Shown here one piece after another: positions 10,987 through 23,946 of a DNA stretch of 64,000 bases. The DNA is taken from the NCBI GenBank assembly GCA_023313575.1, contig JAJTTP010000018.1, positions 496,001 to 560,000 of the forward strand, read 5' to 3'. The DNA is from Eutypella sp. D-1 (Eukaryota > Ascomycota > Sordariomycetes > Xylariales > Diatrypaceae). Below the pieces are notes generated by a model. That model had not been told where the DNA came from and made no database searches. It saw only the letters and a list, made by a program, of their open reading frames with translations. Each line of letters begins with the position of its first letter. Positions within the stretch are counted from its first letter, which is position 1. The position numbers and the translations under genes are program-made.

Positions 10987-12560
10987 CTAAAATGTCGGCC
11001 GAGTAGCGAGTTTCAACCGGGGAATCCGCCATTGTTGCCCCGCTAGTTCACGGTCCCGCGTCGGTTCGGTGTGGACCCGTTTGAGGCCAATATTGCTTTC
11101 CTCGTTGTCGGGCAGGAGTTTTTCCTGGTCACGGTCGTGATCGGCATTGGAGTTTCGGCCGCCATCTGGACCTACTCCGGTCTGCTGTGCCAAGGACTCT
11201 CTACTTGTGTCAGAAACAGCGCCGGGTATCTGGGAAGGTGTGTTCGGCGATGGCGGTTGGGCTTCACGCTCCCTTTGGAGCTCGTCTAGCTCGTTGTTTG
11301 GTAAGCCCCATGGCGACTGCTTCACCTCCTCCCAGGAACGCCAGCGGTCTGTTAGAAACGATTGTAAGTAACGATAGACTCAAAACAATACCGAGCCCTA
11401 CGCATAAGGATTCCTACCATGTCTGTGAATGATTACCTTCCGGATCCAGAGGACACCTTCCAGGAGCGTGGGTGCCCAAGTAAATACAGACAGGACCTGT
11501 CCAAACCCCCAATTGTCGTCTTCGAAGTTTTCCATTGCAATCTCTCGGGTCCAGTCTCGCCTCTGGTTTAAATCCACTAAGGACATGGGTTGTAAGAGTC
11601 CGAGTGCTAGGCTAATGGGGAGCAAGAGGAGATAAAGCCAACGGTAGATGTTTCGATACCTCTTGTAGAGGAGGAATATAAGAATAATGACAGTTGCTAC
11701 GGCAGCAGTGCCGCAAATAATCAGGAACATATTGGTGCTGTCTGTGAGAACTGTTTCATAATATGCGGTATACGAAAGGCAGACTTGCCCGGGCATGTGC
11801 ATGTTCGTGGCTGGGTTGTCGCGCGCAACCTCCATGTAGACCTTCGTAAGGTCGTCGGTATAATTACTAAAAGTGAACCATACGTAAAATGCGAAGCTAA
11901 ATGCGAAGCCAAATGCGAATAGGGACGGCATCCAGGCACAGGTATATGACTGAAGTTGCCTCCAGACGATCGTACTATTCAGGGGCACCAACTTGCCATG
12001 TTTGTACGTGGAATACAGAAATCTTAAGTACAAGGACATACCTAGGGAATATAGCTGCAGCATGGATAGGAATCTCAGGACCACCCGCTCAGAGAGCAAC
12101 GGGCCTTGGAAGTAACGCACTACCAGTGAAACGAACACAGCTATCAAGAACCACAACTGTGCCGCGGCGTATGAACGCGCCAAGGAATCGAACGACACGT
12201 ACATCTCCCGTCGGAGGAAGACGAAAGATACGAGCGCTACAATTGATATGATTGATAGGACGGACTGTATCGTGTACGATATCATTGCCTATACATGCAA
12301 GTATCAGCCACCGGCAGCTCTCTCTAATTGGTTATGGGGGGATCCCGAGGATATGGATCCCCAGAATCTGTGTTGGGTCTCTCTAGGGAACGTGGAAGGG
12401 AGCGATTTACCCCTATTCCTACAATATCAGAATTGCCATTCCCCACTACGAGGGCGCACGCATTGGGGCACTGAAGAAACAGCTGGGTGTAGTTGATGTT
12501 TGTTGCCGATACCACGTCCGATACCTCCTGGTAGTTGCTGCAATTGAACGGGCCATCCAT
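10987..12560 (-). CDS. multipass membrane protein, fungal, unknown function
   Basis: Three exons, 12560-12411, 12288-11418 and 11348-10987, give 460 residues. A roughly 50-residue Cys-containing N-terminus (FNCSNY, LQCPNACA) precedes about seven hydrophobic segments: SVLSIISIVALVSFVFL, LWFLIAVFVSLVV, LSMLQLYSLGMSLYL, LFAFGFAFSFAFYVWF, FLIICGTAAVATVIILIFLL, YLLLLPISLALGLL, and a region before GVLWIRKVI. The C-terminal 120 residues are hydrophilic, rich in Pro, Gln, Arg and Asp, and probably cytosolic. The seven-helix layout with a Cys-rich outer N-terminus recalls fungal receptor-like proteins, but I recognise no family signature. The donor at the exon 2/3 junction (GTAGGA) was chosen because it keeps frame. 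Confidence 0.7.
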
Positions 12561-14047
12561 AATGTTTGATTTCTGCTGACTTGGATTAATATAAGGGAGT
12601 CATGCGGTGCAACCTCGGAATAGTAATGATTTATCGAAGACTGAAGACCCAGCCGGGTTTAGGAGAGGGGCTACGCGTCCTTGCGTCCGTATTTATACTC
12701 AGTCTACAAATAGGCCGTTGCCAATCGAATATTACGTTGACAGCCGTCATGTGATGGATTTCAATTCAGCCCAACTCGAGCCACAGATAATTTCCCTATT
12801 CGCCCGTCAAGATTGCAACCCTAGACAGTGGTCATGGTCCAATCAGATGTTGGAGATCCGGCTACCCCTGGCAGTAGAAACAGTGGAGGCCTCGCGCTCG
12901 AGTGCATTACGGTAGTATTGCAGTGCTTTGCACCGCCTCAAGGCTTTGCAACGAGTTTGCAACGGTGATAGGTCGGGCAGCAATTGTAACGTGGGAATAA
13001 GACGATGATAATGTGCCTCACTTTGTTCGGCCTCAATAATACACTGTTTAGCCAATGCTTTTGTCCCTCAGGAGGGTGTAATGATCGGGCAGCTTGATTT
13101 GCGGTTCATGAGGATTGAAGATACCCGTTGTTACCATTTGCTAGTTTTAACACAGCGAGCTAATATTCTCATTTTAACTGAATGGGTGCGCGGTACGATT
13201 TATATGCCATGGGGTGATAGAAGTCGGCGTAATCAAGGTTGTTGCATGGGTTAAAGATTCACTGAACTTTGAGAGCCCGGCGAACAGATATGCATATCAG
13301 CCCGACAGCCACTATCAACGGCCCCCCTTTTCAGGATGCCTACTTTGTTCCGCTTAGTCACTGATCATGTAATCTTCTGTCGGGTAATTTTGGTATAGAG
13401 TGAGCCGGAGAAGGTAGAGGGTTATCGAACTCCAACCCCTTGCCCAGGGTGCGAAGCCCTGTGATTATAAAAAATCCCAATTTATCGCAGCCCGTAAATA
13501 GGGGAAGGGGTGCTAGACCCTAGCCTGTTATCACGTGACACATTCTTGCAGCTGTAAACGACACTTTGCGAGCAAGGTTGGCTCATAAAAAAGAAGAAAA
13601 GGCTAATATAATTTACACTTCTTCTTGCCATTAATTTAACAGTTTGGAATTCGATTGGCTATGGTTGTGCCGTCACGGTTAGGCTCCTGTCATCCCTAGC
13701 CCCTTAAGCGGGCGACCGTTCGGGACCGACGTACTAGTTCGGACTTCTAAGTGTCCGAGACACAATGAACTGTCCGAATTTGATTGGTGTACATTTCTCG
13801 GATTATGGTGACATGCTGTGTAACAGACGGATTGGGACACCTTGACCCCATCTTTTGGCACCATCCGTGTCTGACCTGAATCGAGGCTTATACCAATGTC
13901 TCCCAGTTCTCTCGTAGTCACCACAACTTTGTGCAACTTCACTACGGCTCATTATCTTCTGTTTAAATCTCGGATTTGCGGCTAGTATCGGTTTCTTACG
14001 CGGAGTTTAGGATATACGAGCGCACCGAATTGTTCAGTTTCACGGCC
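12561..14047. other. intergenic region, divergent promoters
   Basis: 1.49 kb between the divergent membrane-protein and transcription-factor genes. It includes a TATAAAAAA-type run near 13466 and a CACGTGA site near 13532. Open frames such as 12607-12915 and 12843-13055 show no family resemblance. No repeat or transposon was recognised. Confidence 0.45.
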
Positions 14048-16581
14048 ATGGCAATGGCCTTGCGCACACCGGAGGGCAGTACGCCAAGCACGTCGTCTCC
14101 AGCCGTAGCGCCAGCGTCATCGCATTCATCGAAACCACCGCGCGTGCTCGCATGCACGCTGTGTCACCAGCGGAAGGTCAAATGCGACCGGAAATTCCCC
14201 TGCTCCAACTGCATCAGGTCCCGGGCGGAGTGCGTGCCGGCGACAGCCGTCCGGCCCCGGCGGAGACGCCGAGTCACCGAACGGGACTTGCTCGAGCGCC
14301 TTGGCAGGTGCGAGAAGCTGCTCCGTCGCCATAATATTGAGTTCGAGCCTCTTAGTAAGGACGCTTCTGCCGAGATACCGCACCCCAGCATAGAAACTGG
14401 CGATGCTTCGGACGATGACCGTCAGTCGGAGGGTGTCTGGACGGGTCCGCCGTCTCCGTCAACGTCCTCTGCAACAGAAAAGCTTGACAAGATGGTGCAA
14501 TACGAGGCCAAGTATGCACATTATTCAACTTTGTTCAATTTTTATGCGCTCTGTGTATGACATTAGGTAACCCATCATCACAGTAATTTCTGGCGTGCCT
14601 TAAACCAAAGGGTATGTATAACGGCAACAAGTAATTTCGACAAGGCACTCGCTGACATAGACGCCGAAGTTTCCCCACGACGACGACAGCGAGGCCAACG
14701 CTTCGGTGGATCACGTGGGCGAGATCGGGGTCAAGAAGGCGTGGGACCAGGTTGGGGGAAACAACATCTTTCTCGTGCTGGGCTCGCGCAAGACGGCGAC
14801 CCCCTTGGCAATGCTCCACCCGGAGCCGGTGCAGATCTTCCAGCTGTGGCAGGTCTTTCTAGACAACGTCAACCCCTTGGTTAAGGTCGTGCACGGCCCG
14901 AGCTTGCAGGCGCGGATAGTTGCAGGTGTCGGAGACCTGGGCCACATCGACCCCGTCCTCGAGGCCCTCCTGTTCAGCATCTACTGTATGTCCGTCCGCA
15001 GTCTTTCGGTGGAGGACTGCCAGGCCCTGTTCGCCGCCGCTAAGGATGATCTCTTGGCCCGGTATGATTTCGGATGTCAGCAAGCTCTGATGAACTGTGG
15101 ATTTCTGCGGACCAACGACCGCGAGTGTCTGACAGCACTATATATATACATCGTAAGTCTATACATATTCTACAATTTAGCTCTGGCCCTTCCATACTGA
15201 TATGCGATACAAGCTTTCCATCGGCCCGAACGCGGACCCTGTATCTATATCCTCCATGCTCGGTATCGTAGTCCGCATTGCGCGGCGACTGGGCATCCAC
15301 AGCGAGGCGGCATCAGCGAGACATAGCCCCTTCGAGGCCGAGATGCGCCGCAGGTTATGGTGGTCCCTGGTGCTCTTCGACACGCGAATGGGAGAGATGG
15401 CGGACTACAAGAGCGTGTCGCTGGATCCGAACTGGGACTGCAAGATCCCGCTGAACGTGAACGACTCCGACCTGCGGCCGGACATGAAACAGGCGCCCGT
15501 AGCGCAGCCGGGACACGCCACGGACGCAATCTTCGCCGCGGTGCGGGGCGAGTTTGGGGACTTCGTGCGCCGCTCCAACTTCCACCTCGACTTCACCAAC
15601 ATGCGGGGTCCAAAGCCTACACCACAGAAGGGCGACCCCGCCGCTGCCGCCGCACCGGGAGAGACCGAGTTCGCCGTCCTAGAGAGAATGATCGAGGAAA
15701 AATACCTCCGGTACTGCGACCCCGAGATCCCGCTGCACTTCATGACGCTGTGGACGATGCGGGGCCACCTGGCCAAGTTGCGGCTGGTAGAACAGTACTC
15801 GCGGTTCAGCGGTGCCGGGCGGCTGCAACGGCCACAACCACCACCACCACCGCAACAACAACAACAGCAACACCTCGACGCACAACTCGACGCAGAGATC
15901 TCGCACGCGTTCCGAATGCTCGAGTGCGACACGCGGATCACGACGTCGCCGCTGACGCGCGGGTACCAGTGGATGGCGCACTACCACTTCCAGTTCCCCG
16001 CGTACCTGCACATCGTACACCACCTGCGGCGGCGCCCGCTCAGCAAGCACGCGCCGAGGGCCTGGGACCTCATGAGCGCCAATTTCGAAGCCCGCTTCGC
16101 CGTCGTCGACACGCCCTCCGCGGTCTCCGACTGCAATCCCCTCTTTCGCCTCTTCGCTATGACCCTGCTGCCGGCATGGAAAGCCCGCGAGGCCGCGCTC
16201 GCGGGGTCTGGGTCCGGGTCCGCTGATCCGTCGTCGCCACCGAGTCCGCCGCGCATCGTTATCTTGATTCGCGAACGCCTGGCCGCCGTGTCAGCCCAGG
16301 CGTCTTCCCTGGGAATCGGGACTAGCGAAGAGATAGGGGGTCAGCGTGGCGGCGTCTTCGACGGTATGGACTTCTCCACGGAAGTCTCGCAGGATTTGGG
16401 CGTCAACAATTTATTGTCAGCCATGGGCCTGGGCGGCGAGCAGTTCACTAATTCCAATATAACACTCGGTTCCGGTGAGCTCCCAAGGTTATCTAGCGAT
16501 GGTAGCCTAAACCTTGACATGAACCAGGGCAGCTGGGCTTCCATGGATTGGGAGGTGGGTGTAGGTTATGGCGGTTGGTAG
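14048..16581 (+). CDS. Zn2Cys6 transcription factor with fungal-specific TF domain
   Basis: Four exons, 14048-14511, 14584-14611, 14661-15152 and 15214-16581, give 783 residues. The binuclear zinc cluster spans residues 36-62 with spacing C-x2-C-x6-C-x5-C-x2-C-x6-C. An Arg-rich linker (RPRRRRR) and a short coiled-coil-like segment follow. The middle-homology region has the usual order: LDNVNPLVKVVH, SIYCMSVRSLS, a splice junction, then PVSISSMLGIVVRIARRLGIH and RRLWWSLVLFDTRMGEM. A Pro6/Gln6 stretch separates this from a C-terminal helical region. The second exon is only 28 nt, and skipping it would break the frame. A nuclear DNA-binding regulator is expected; its targets are unknown. The start is the ATG at 14048, giving MAMALRTPEG. 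Confidence 0.88.
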
Positions 16582-16727
16582 GGATTATTGAGGTTATACG
16601 ACGAATCCGTGCCCCTATCTATATCTTCAGTGTAATTATGTAGAATCAACGGAGTACACGGAATGAAAGCCTCGCTTTACTCTATCGAACCACCGACTCC
16701 ATCAAATTTACGCAATAGCTCAGCATG

Positions 16728-16750
16728 CAGTCAGTCAGTCAGTCAGGCAG
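16728..16750. repeat. (CAGT)n microsatellite
   Basis: About five tandem CAGT-type units run into CAGG units. Confidence 0.8.
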
Positions 16751-17146
16751 GCAAGCTCTGCTCAGTGACGGCACGCATTACGAATTCACGACACAATGGT
16801 CAAAAATAGAAGACTCGAAGTGCCATCCATAACTGACACCTCTCTTCTCGCGCCGACGTCCACCGAACACCAAACAAAGCATAAATTCTCATGCCGTGAT
16901 CAAAACCGAGAAACGCGCCTCACATATCCCCCGACTCCGTCCTTAGCTGCTCTCTCTGAGAAGACCGAGAGCGGATGGATAAATAAGTGCTGGCCACTGT
17001 TCAGTTCAAGCTTGGAGTTCCTTCCGAGTGATTCCCCCTTTTTTTTTGCGGCTTCCAGTTCTATTGAGGTCATCAAGCTTGTATCTCAACGGGTCATCTT
17101 ATACAGATTGGGTAGCTCCCAGAAGCTACCTACGCAGGTACGTGAA

Positions 17147-17163
17147 GGGGGGGGGGGGGGGGG
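17147..17163. repeat. poly-G tract, 17 nt
   Basis: Uninterrupted G run directly read in the sequence. The length may be uncertain because homopolymers are error-prone. Confidence 0.8.
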
Positions 17164-17792
17164 CGGCAGGCGAGAAAAAAAAACCTTAGAAGAAGCAAGC
17201 ACAACTTAAAACTTACAAAGACCTAGGCTAGCTAGGTATCCCATCCCATCCCATTTCATTTCATCTCATCTCATCCATAGCGGGGCCTCTAAACTCGCTT
17301 TCGATTTCATTCGTCTTCCTCTTCTTCCTCCTCTACCTGCTCAGCTCATCTTTCCCTCTTCTCTCCGCTCCCCATCTTTCTCTTTCTCTCATCTCATCTC
17401 ATCTCCTCTCGACTCGATTCCCGCTTCCGCTTCCGCTTCCGCCTCTGCCTTCAGACACCGTAGATTCCCCCTTCTTTCTTATATTGGTACCGGATCTCAC
17501 TCAGTCAACCCACTCACTCTCAAGAACACAAGTATGAGACAAGAGGGGGGTTACCAGACCAGAAAAGGCTTGAACTCAAGGACAGAGGCAGCTAGAGATA
17601 TAGATGAAGGGAAAGGGGATCTCAGGGCGACCTCCAGCTATGTAGCATAGTGTAGTGAGACAGATATAACATTTGCAAGAAAATTCTTTAAAAAAGCTAA
17701 AAAGCCTAAGCCTAAGCTCGTGCCTCAACCAAGCCCTAACCCCATTCCCAAATCTCAGTCTACCCCTCCCTCCCCCCAAGCATTACAAAAAC

Positions 17793-20700
17793 CTAGAAGA
17801 ACCCAAGACTCCCCCTCAAACTCCCCATACCGCCAGGTCCTCCTCCAGGAGAGGGAACAGAGAACGAGTCGACGGCCTTGCGGAGCTCGCGCAGATTCCG
17901 CAGGATATCGCGGGGATCAGCGCCGCCGGGGTTCCTAGCCCTAGCGGCAGCGTTCGGGCCACCGTTGCCGTTGACGACCTGGAGGACGAGGGCCTCGACC
18001 TCCGCCACGAGCTCGGCGACCCAGGGATCCAGACGCGCCGTATCGGCACTGCTGCCGCCGCGACGGCTGAGCTCCGCGACCCAGCGGCTGAGGGCCAGGA
18101 CGATCCACTCGGCGAGACGACAGCGGGCGGCGGGGCCCCGGAAGGGGACTTCCTGGGCCTCGAACATGTGCTGCAGGACGCGGGCGACGAGGTCGTGGCT
18201 GACGCCGAGGTTGAGGAAGAGGAGCACCGGCCAGTGGACGTCGGCGTGGCGGCGGGCGTCTTGCTCGTTCTCGTACGCGTACCGGCAGATCTCCGGAAGC
18301 AGGCTCGGGACCGGGAAGATGAACGAGTCGTTGCTTGATCGGTGACACACCTCCTGCACCTGCCCGATCAGCTTCTCGTACGGCTGCGGCGGCGGTACGA
18401 GGTTGCGGTTGCGCCCCCCGCCGCCGCCCTCCGCCTGCCGACGCTCGTATTCCTGCCACTGCTCCACGACGTCCTCGTGGGATTGCTGGACGAGGCTGTT
18501 CCACGTCTGGGCGATGGTCGCTGCGTTACGGAAGTCCGCGGCGTGGTAGATGAGTAGGCAGAGGTCGTAGTAACCCGCCTGGTCTGCGTATTCATTAAAC
18601 AGCTCGGACAAGCCCAGGATGCCGGCGTTCAGCTTAGTTTCTATCTCGGGCTTGCGCTCTTCCGGTATCCGGCTGTCGGCCATCAGACGCTCCAGCAGGT
18701 CGTCTTGGATGTGGGCGACCTCCAGCAGCTCGCTGACTTCGTGGTTGATGAGCTGCTGCTCCTGGCGGCTGATGCCTGCCGTCATGACGCTGGCGTTCGT
18801 CTTCGCCTTGCTCAGCAGGGTGAGGCGGTCTTTAATAGAGATGGGGAAGTCCGACCTTGCCAGTTCCGTCTGCACCTTGGCTGCGTCGAAGTAATTGCCC
18901 CGCATCGTGTAGAACCTGCAGAGGAGATCCGCATGCTCGACGTCCTGGGAAGCGAGTCGGCGGAGGAAGGTGGTGGCGTGCGGGGATTCAATAGCAAGCA
19001 GGCGGTCCGTCCAGCCTTGTTGTATATACCAATCGTAAAGATCAAAATGGAAAACTTCGTCTGGGGAGTTGCTGACGACATCGTAGGCCTCTACGCGCTT
19101 CGTCGCAATCAAGGTGAGCCTGCCGTCGATCATTTCAGGCTCCTGGCTAGTGGCGTGATCGAGGTCCTGGAGGGCATGATGGATGAGATTGTAGCAATTC
19201 TTGCGCTCATTGAAAGCCGATTGCCTCGGGTCATTAGCGGGCTTGCCATCGTTGATCCACGACAGAGCAGAGTTGCCCCGGTCCCTCTCATTAGCCACGG
19301 TCAAGCACAGTTGAATGGCACCGGCGTAATACCGTAGGGTAATATATTGCAGGACCGTCGTTTCCAGGTTGGTTTGCGTCAGGCTACCGGCAACGCGCTG
19401 GAAGAGCTTTAAGCTTTCGTGTAGGAGGGTCCGTGAGGCGGTACTGTTCGCAGTTTGTTCCGACGCTCTCTTTAGCTGTTCCTGCGCTTTGAAGATGACC
19501 ACATCGTCCGGGCTACAGAAGCTGCCGCATTTCCGCCGAAGGGCGTCGGCGACCGTCTCCACATTTGAGCCGTTCTCAATATTGCGATTGACAATAGCCT
19601 TGACGAGTACCTTGGCCAGCTCCTTGCCCCCGGCCTGCGAGAACAGGCGCTCATAGGTCAGATCCCTAAGCTGCACCTGATCCGCCTGTTCAAGCCGAGC
19701 ATATATGTCAGCAACACGCTCATCGAACAAGGTCCTGACGAAGGAAATGCCCTCCGTGATGCCAGTCATGAGAACTTCAAGCGCGTGCATGGCCTGGTGT
19801 TCGCCCTGGAAGGCAATCTCCTCCTGCTTGTTACCAGCTCGCTGGAGGTCGGCGGGTCCAGAAAGACCCTGGATAAAAGGCCTGTTTTCGTTGAGGAAGT
19901 TGCGCAGGTTCTCAACACTTTCCTGCACTGCCCGGAGCCGTTCTACTGGAACCACACTGTTGATGGCTAATGGTGGGCCGGGTGTCAGGGAGATAACGTC
20001 TGATTTCCATAATAAGCGGACCAGGCGAGCGAGGTACAGACTTAAGGCACCATGACGGGGCGACAGCTGAACCATCTCTATTGAGGGCGGCTGGGTATCG
20101 TCCGCTAATTTAGGGCTGCCACCAAAAGTGATGAATGCCTGTTTGGCCCGGTCTTGTGTGGCATGATCGATTGCGCCCCGGCCTCCACCCTGGCGGCAGG
20201 CGGCGGCGAGCGCAGCAGTAATCGTCTCTATGCGACCGTATGCGCTCTGAAACCTGTGCATCTCTGTCTTGAGGCCTTCGTCGCCAGCCGCGCCTCTCAC
20301 CGCCTCTGCGAAAATGTCGACAAATCTCCGGCGGCGGATAACGTAGACGCCGGTGTTGGTGAGGACGGCGAACTCGACACCCTGCGGATCGTCAAACTGC
20401 ACGGCCAATTCATTGCCAAAACCGAGAGGGTGTAGCCTAGCAGCGAACGGCTTGGAGATCAGTCCGACGTCTTCCATCCTGCCCCCTATCCTGATCCAAT
20501 TTCCCTGCTCGAAATATCTCAGGTGGGCGGTGCGACGGGTGTGTTTGATTCTTGCGGTATCCGGGGTCGATACAAATAGCAGATCGTTCCCCTCGTTCAT
20601 CTTAGTAACGAGGTCAACGAAGTAGCCAGGAGGAAATCGGTCTCCACGGCGGCTGGCGCGAAGGGCCATCGATTGCGCGTTGTAACTTTCGTTAAAGCCA

Positions 20701-22216
20701 CTCAAGGCATCGGGTCCAGTCCTCGATGAGGGGGTCTCGGGCGGGGGAAACTTAATAGCCTGTAATTGCATGCTCCGCGGGGGTTGAGTATAAGAGCCGG
20801 CCATGTAGTAAGAACCGCTAGTGGCGTTCAAGAATAAGCGAACCCCGTCACCAGTGACGAGCATGAGATGAAGCTTAGCATCCTCCAAGGCCGAGATGGG
20901 GCAGATGGACATGATGTTCATGTGCCTGGTTAACAGAGGGCTTAGACCGCGTATCACGTGAGAAATGTCTTGTAAGAGGTCGTCCTTGGTCTTCTCGATG
21001 ACTTTATGGAGCTTATCGGTTCCGTCAATATGGTAGGTACACACGGTAGAGTTTTCCGAAAGTGTGTACAGGAGGTTTCGGGAGTCGTCTACGACCATCT
21101 GTAGGATCCGTTCGTCGGAAGCTGGACGCCACAGTCGGGTCGGGGCGGGTACAACGGCAGACCAGCCGGAGTGGGTGTGATTTATCTTCCCAGTCCGGCT
21201 TGAAAACCATTTCTCTTCCTGCTGATAGTACAGCTCATATATGTCGCTCTCAGTAGCGCCGGTAAAGAAGATACGGCCGTTGGCAGAGCCGGCAATGACG
21301 CGGGCCTCGGTGCCTCGTAGGGGAAGTGACATACGCGTCCCGTAGAGCTCCACCTGCTTACCGCCGGTTGCGGCGGGGGTAGCGGACACGCCGAGAAGAG
21401 AAATTTCGGAAACGGTGGCGATGACCAGGATGTAGTTGATCCTATCAAGGAAGACGCCGGGCTTCGGGTTGACCAGTTTGACGGCGGTGATGCTATGCTG
21501 GCTCTCCTCGTAGCCGATCAGCTCGGGGTTGGGATGGGTGTAATCCCACATATAGAAGCAGTTATCAATAGACAGCCAAACATAGCCCAATTCACCGAAT
21601 AATCCCATCATGGTGGACACCTCAGCCCTCTGCAACAGATTCAGGACGTTTTCGGGTAGCTCGTAGGTATTGATCTTCTCGAAGGGGGCCCATGGCGTCT
21701 TTTCAATCTGCACATCGCATTCCGAGGAGACATCTGTGAGATTGTTAGCAACAAAAAAAGAATAGAAAAAGTATTAGGAGGAAAAAAATGGCGGAAGAAT
21801 GGGAAAGAACAGAGAGAACAGAGGCACTGACGTCGGCAATATGAGTCGAGATCGGGAAAGGACTCATCCTCAGTTAGGGAAGCGTTTATATAAGTGGCGG
21901 CCTTCGCCAGAGGGGTCTGAGGGTTGGCGATGGGATTCGTGGGAGGCGGCATTGTCTGGTGGTTATCGACGGTAGGGGCGTCGAACCCGAAAGGCTGACT
22001 AGGGTCTCTGGCATAGGTTGTGTTTGGAGGGTGAGGATGAGGTGGTTGGGGTGCGGCCGGGCCATTGGCGGCGGCGGCGGTAGTGGGTTGATCTGTAAAT
22101 AAACGACGACGGGTAGGATCGTTCTGTTGTTGAGTATTAAGTCGCGATGCGATGGCGGGCGTATGTAGGAAGGCGCCTGGAAGGGCATGTGAAGGGGTGG
22201 TCGGCGCGAACGACAT
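17793..22216 (-). CDS. NUP170: nucleoporin NUP170/Nup155 family
   Basis: Two exons, 22216-21832 and 21733-17793, with a 98-nt intron, encode 1441 residues, matching fungal Nup170/Nup157 and metazoan Nup155. These form the inner ring scaffold of the nuclear pore complex. A Pro/Ala/His-rich, disordered N-terminus (about residues 1-110) precedes the conserved beta-propeller start: ESFPDLDSYCR, then TPWAPFEKINTYELPENVL, then STMMGLFGELGYVWLSIDNC and FYMWDYTHP. The C-terminal two thirds is an alpha-helical solenoid. The tail is Gly/Pro-rich (PSPGGGPGGMGSLRGSLG). The gene converges on the transcription factor upstream and is GC-moderate and ordinary. The start ATG gives the expected MSFAPTTP. Confidence 0.95.
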
Positions 22217-23946
22217 TATTATTATTTTATCCCTCCCTGATTTATGTTATGCGCTGTATGATCCCTGATCAATCTCTTCTAAGGTTTCCAAGGTTTATTA
22301 TAACCGCCAGGTCGCGTCTCTCGGGAAGTCCAATCTTGGGACTACAATTGCCCTGCGGCAAAAGAAGACGATAACGACAACAATAACGATAATAAGAGCA
22401 ACCACGAAGGCAGAGAGACAGACTGCCTACCTATGTATCTAGGCAGGGAAGGCGAAGAGATGGGAGGAAGGAAGAAAGATGTAGGGAGAAGCAGCCCTGG
22501 AGGGAAAGGACGAGGAGGAAAGAGAAGCCAACGTAGGGCAACACTGATAAAGACGCTGCGCTGCTGCTATCGGGTCATCAATGGCGATAATTAGTCGTTG
22601 GACCAAGGAAGGAAGGAAAAGAAATTCTGAAAACCTAGACAACAAGGTGTCGGTGTCGAGTTCTTCGAGGTGAGGTCGGTCTCCTCTCGAGATATTCCCC
22701 CTCCCTTCTGCGAGATTGTGTGCTGAATCTTCGAGATGCCGGAATGTTCGAGGTTTATGAAGGTGGTTGAAAGCGCGCGACAAGAGTTTAGGTGAGTGAA
22801 ACCCCCCGATAATCTCCAAAAATCTCCCCGGGTTTTTATTTTTCTTTTTGTCTCTCGTCGCTCACCCTCGTTCTCGCTCTCTCGTGTATGTATGGGGGTT
22901 TGGGTTTAGTTATGTCTAACCTGGTAGGTGGTAGGTGCAGGTGTTGTTGGTTCCTGGCTGGCTGGATGATAAAATATTTAAGAATCGAGGGTTTGAGGTT
23001 TAAGGAACCTTTTTTTCTTTTCTTTCAATGGCCCAACCTTAGGTCGGAAGTGAAAATAATATGGGATTGATGGTTATTGGCATGTATGAGAAAGTAATAC
23101 AAAGTACAACCCACACCAACATTCAGCCTGAGAGGTACATACCTAACGTCTATGGAATAAAAGAAGGCTGGAAATTTTAAAGCTCGGACCCATTCTTTTC
23201 TATGTAGTGTACATACCTGGTTTGCCAGCTTGCTTGCCCATGACGCGACGGGATAGGACAGGTGCGGTATGCAGCTTCCACCACCAGAGGGAGCTTTCGC
23301 GATCTGAGCCTAGCTAACCCATATTTGGTTAGTGCAGATAGCCCGTTCCTGAAGGCTCTGAGCTACCTCCATAGCTCCAAAGTACCTAGGTAACTTACTT
23401 CCGTTCAGTAAAGTACAGCTTCTAAGTACCAGGTATATGCACATCCCACAGGAAGCTCTCTTGAATGTCTTAGAATGTGAGACGGGAATCTGACTTGACT
23501 GTCTGTCTGTAAACGATAAGTGACTACCTACTGAAACAGCGAAGACTCCCGCTCGCTCGAATATAAGCCCAGTATTTTGACAGCATCCTATTAATACTCG
23601 TGATATTTTTTGTTCAAGTTTCATATAACTAGAAGTTCATTGTACGAATTGCATCGTCCTCGTAATCATAACTGTGCATGTATATAAATATCTGCAGTAG
23701 CAACTAGCTACCTACATATAGCTAAATAGCGTCGAATATACCCTACGTCCACTTCTTGCTCGAACGAGGTACCGTTGATATCGGTATAGATATATCCGCT
23801 ACTCCCGTCTAGATTACTTCCCGGTTCTCCGCTGAAGAATCCTGGCTGGGTATGCGGCAATAGCTCTAGGTCTATTTTTTTTAAGTCCAACAACCCTTAC
23901 CCCATCCCCAGCGCTTCTCCTTATAAAGCACGCCGGGCGGAATCAC
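22217..23946. other. intergenic region
   Basis: 1.7 kb holding the NUP170 promoter/leader (A/G-rich near 22380-22540 on this strand) and the 3' side of the ketoacyl-CoA reductase gene. A perfect palindrome TACCTAGGTA lies at 23383-23392. Open frames here look random. Confidence 0.5.

Larger units (their letters stand above)
16582..17792. other. intergenic region with microsatellites and pyrimidine-rich block
   Basis: 1.2 kb between two converging genes. It holds (CAGT)n at 16728-16750, a 17-G run at 17147-17163, CATCC/CATTT/CATCT tandem units at about 17237-17276, and CTTCCG repeats near 17423-17445. The CT-rich stretch 17230-17530 resembles a fungal promoter and leader, yet only a 38-codon frame (17534-17650) follows on that strand. 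No ordinary gene is seen. Confidence 0.5.

Noticed and set aside
12607..13055. two ~70-100-codon frames in the divergent gap
   Set aside because: Overlapping on opposite strands with no family signal.
15357..16226. 289-codon plus frame inside the Zn2Cys6 gene
   Set aside because: Arg/Ala-rich shadow of exon 4 in another frame.
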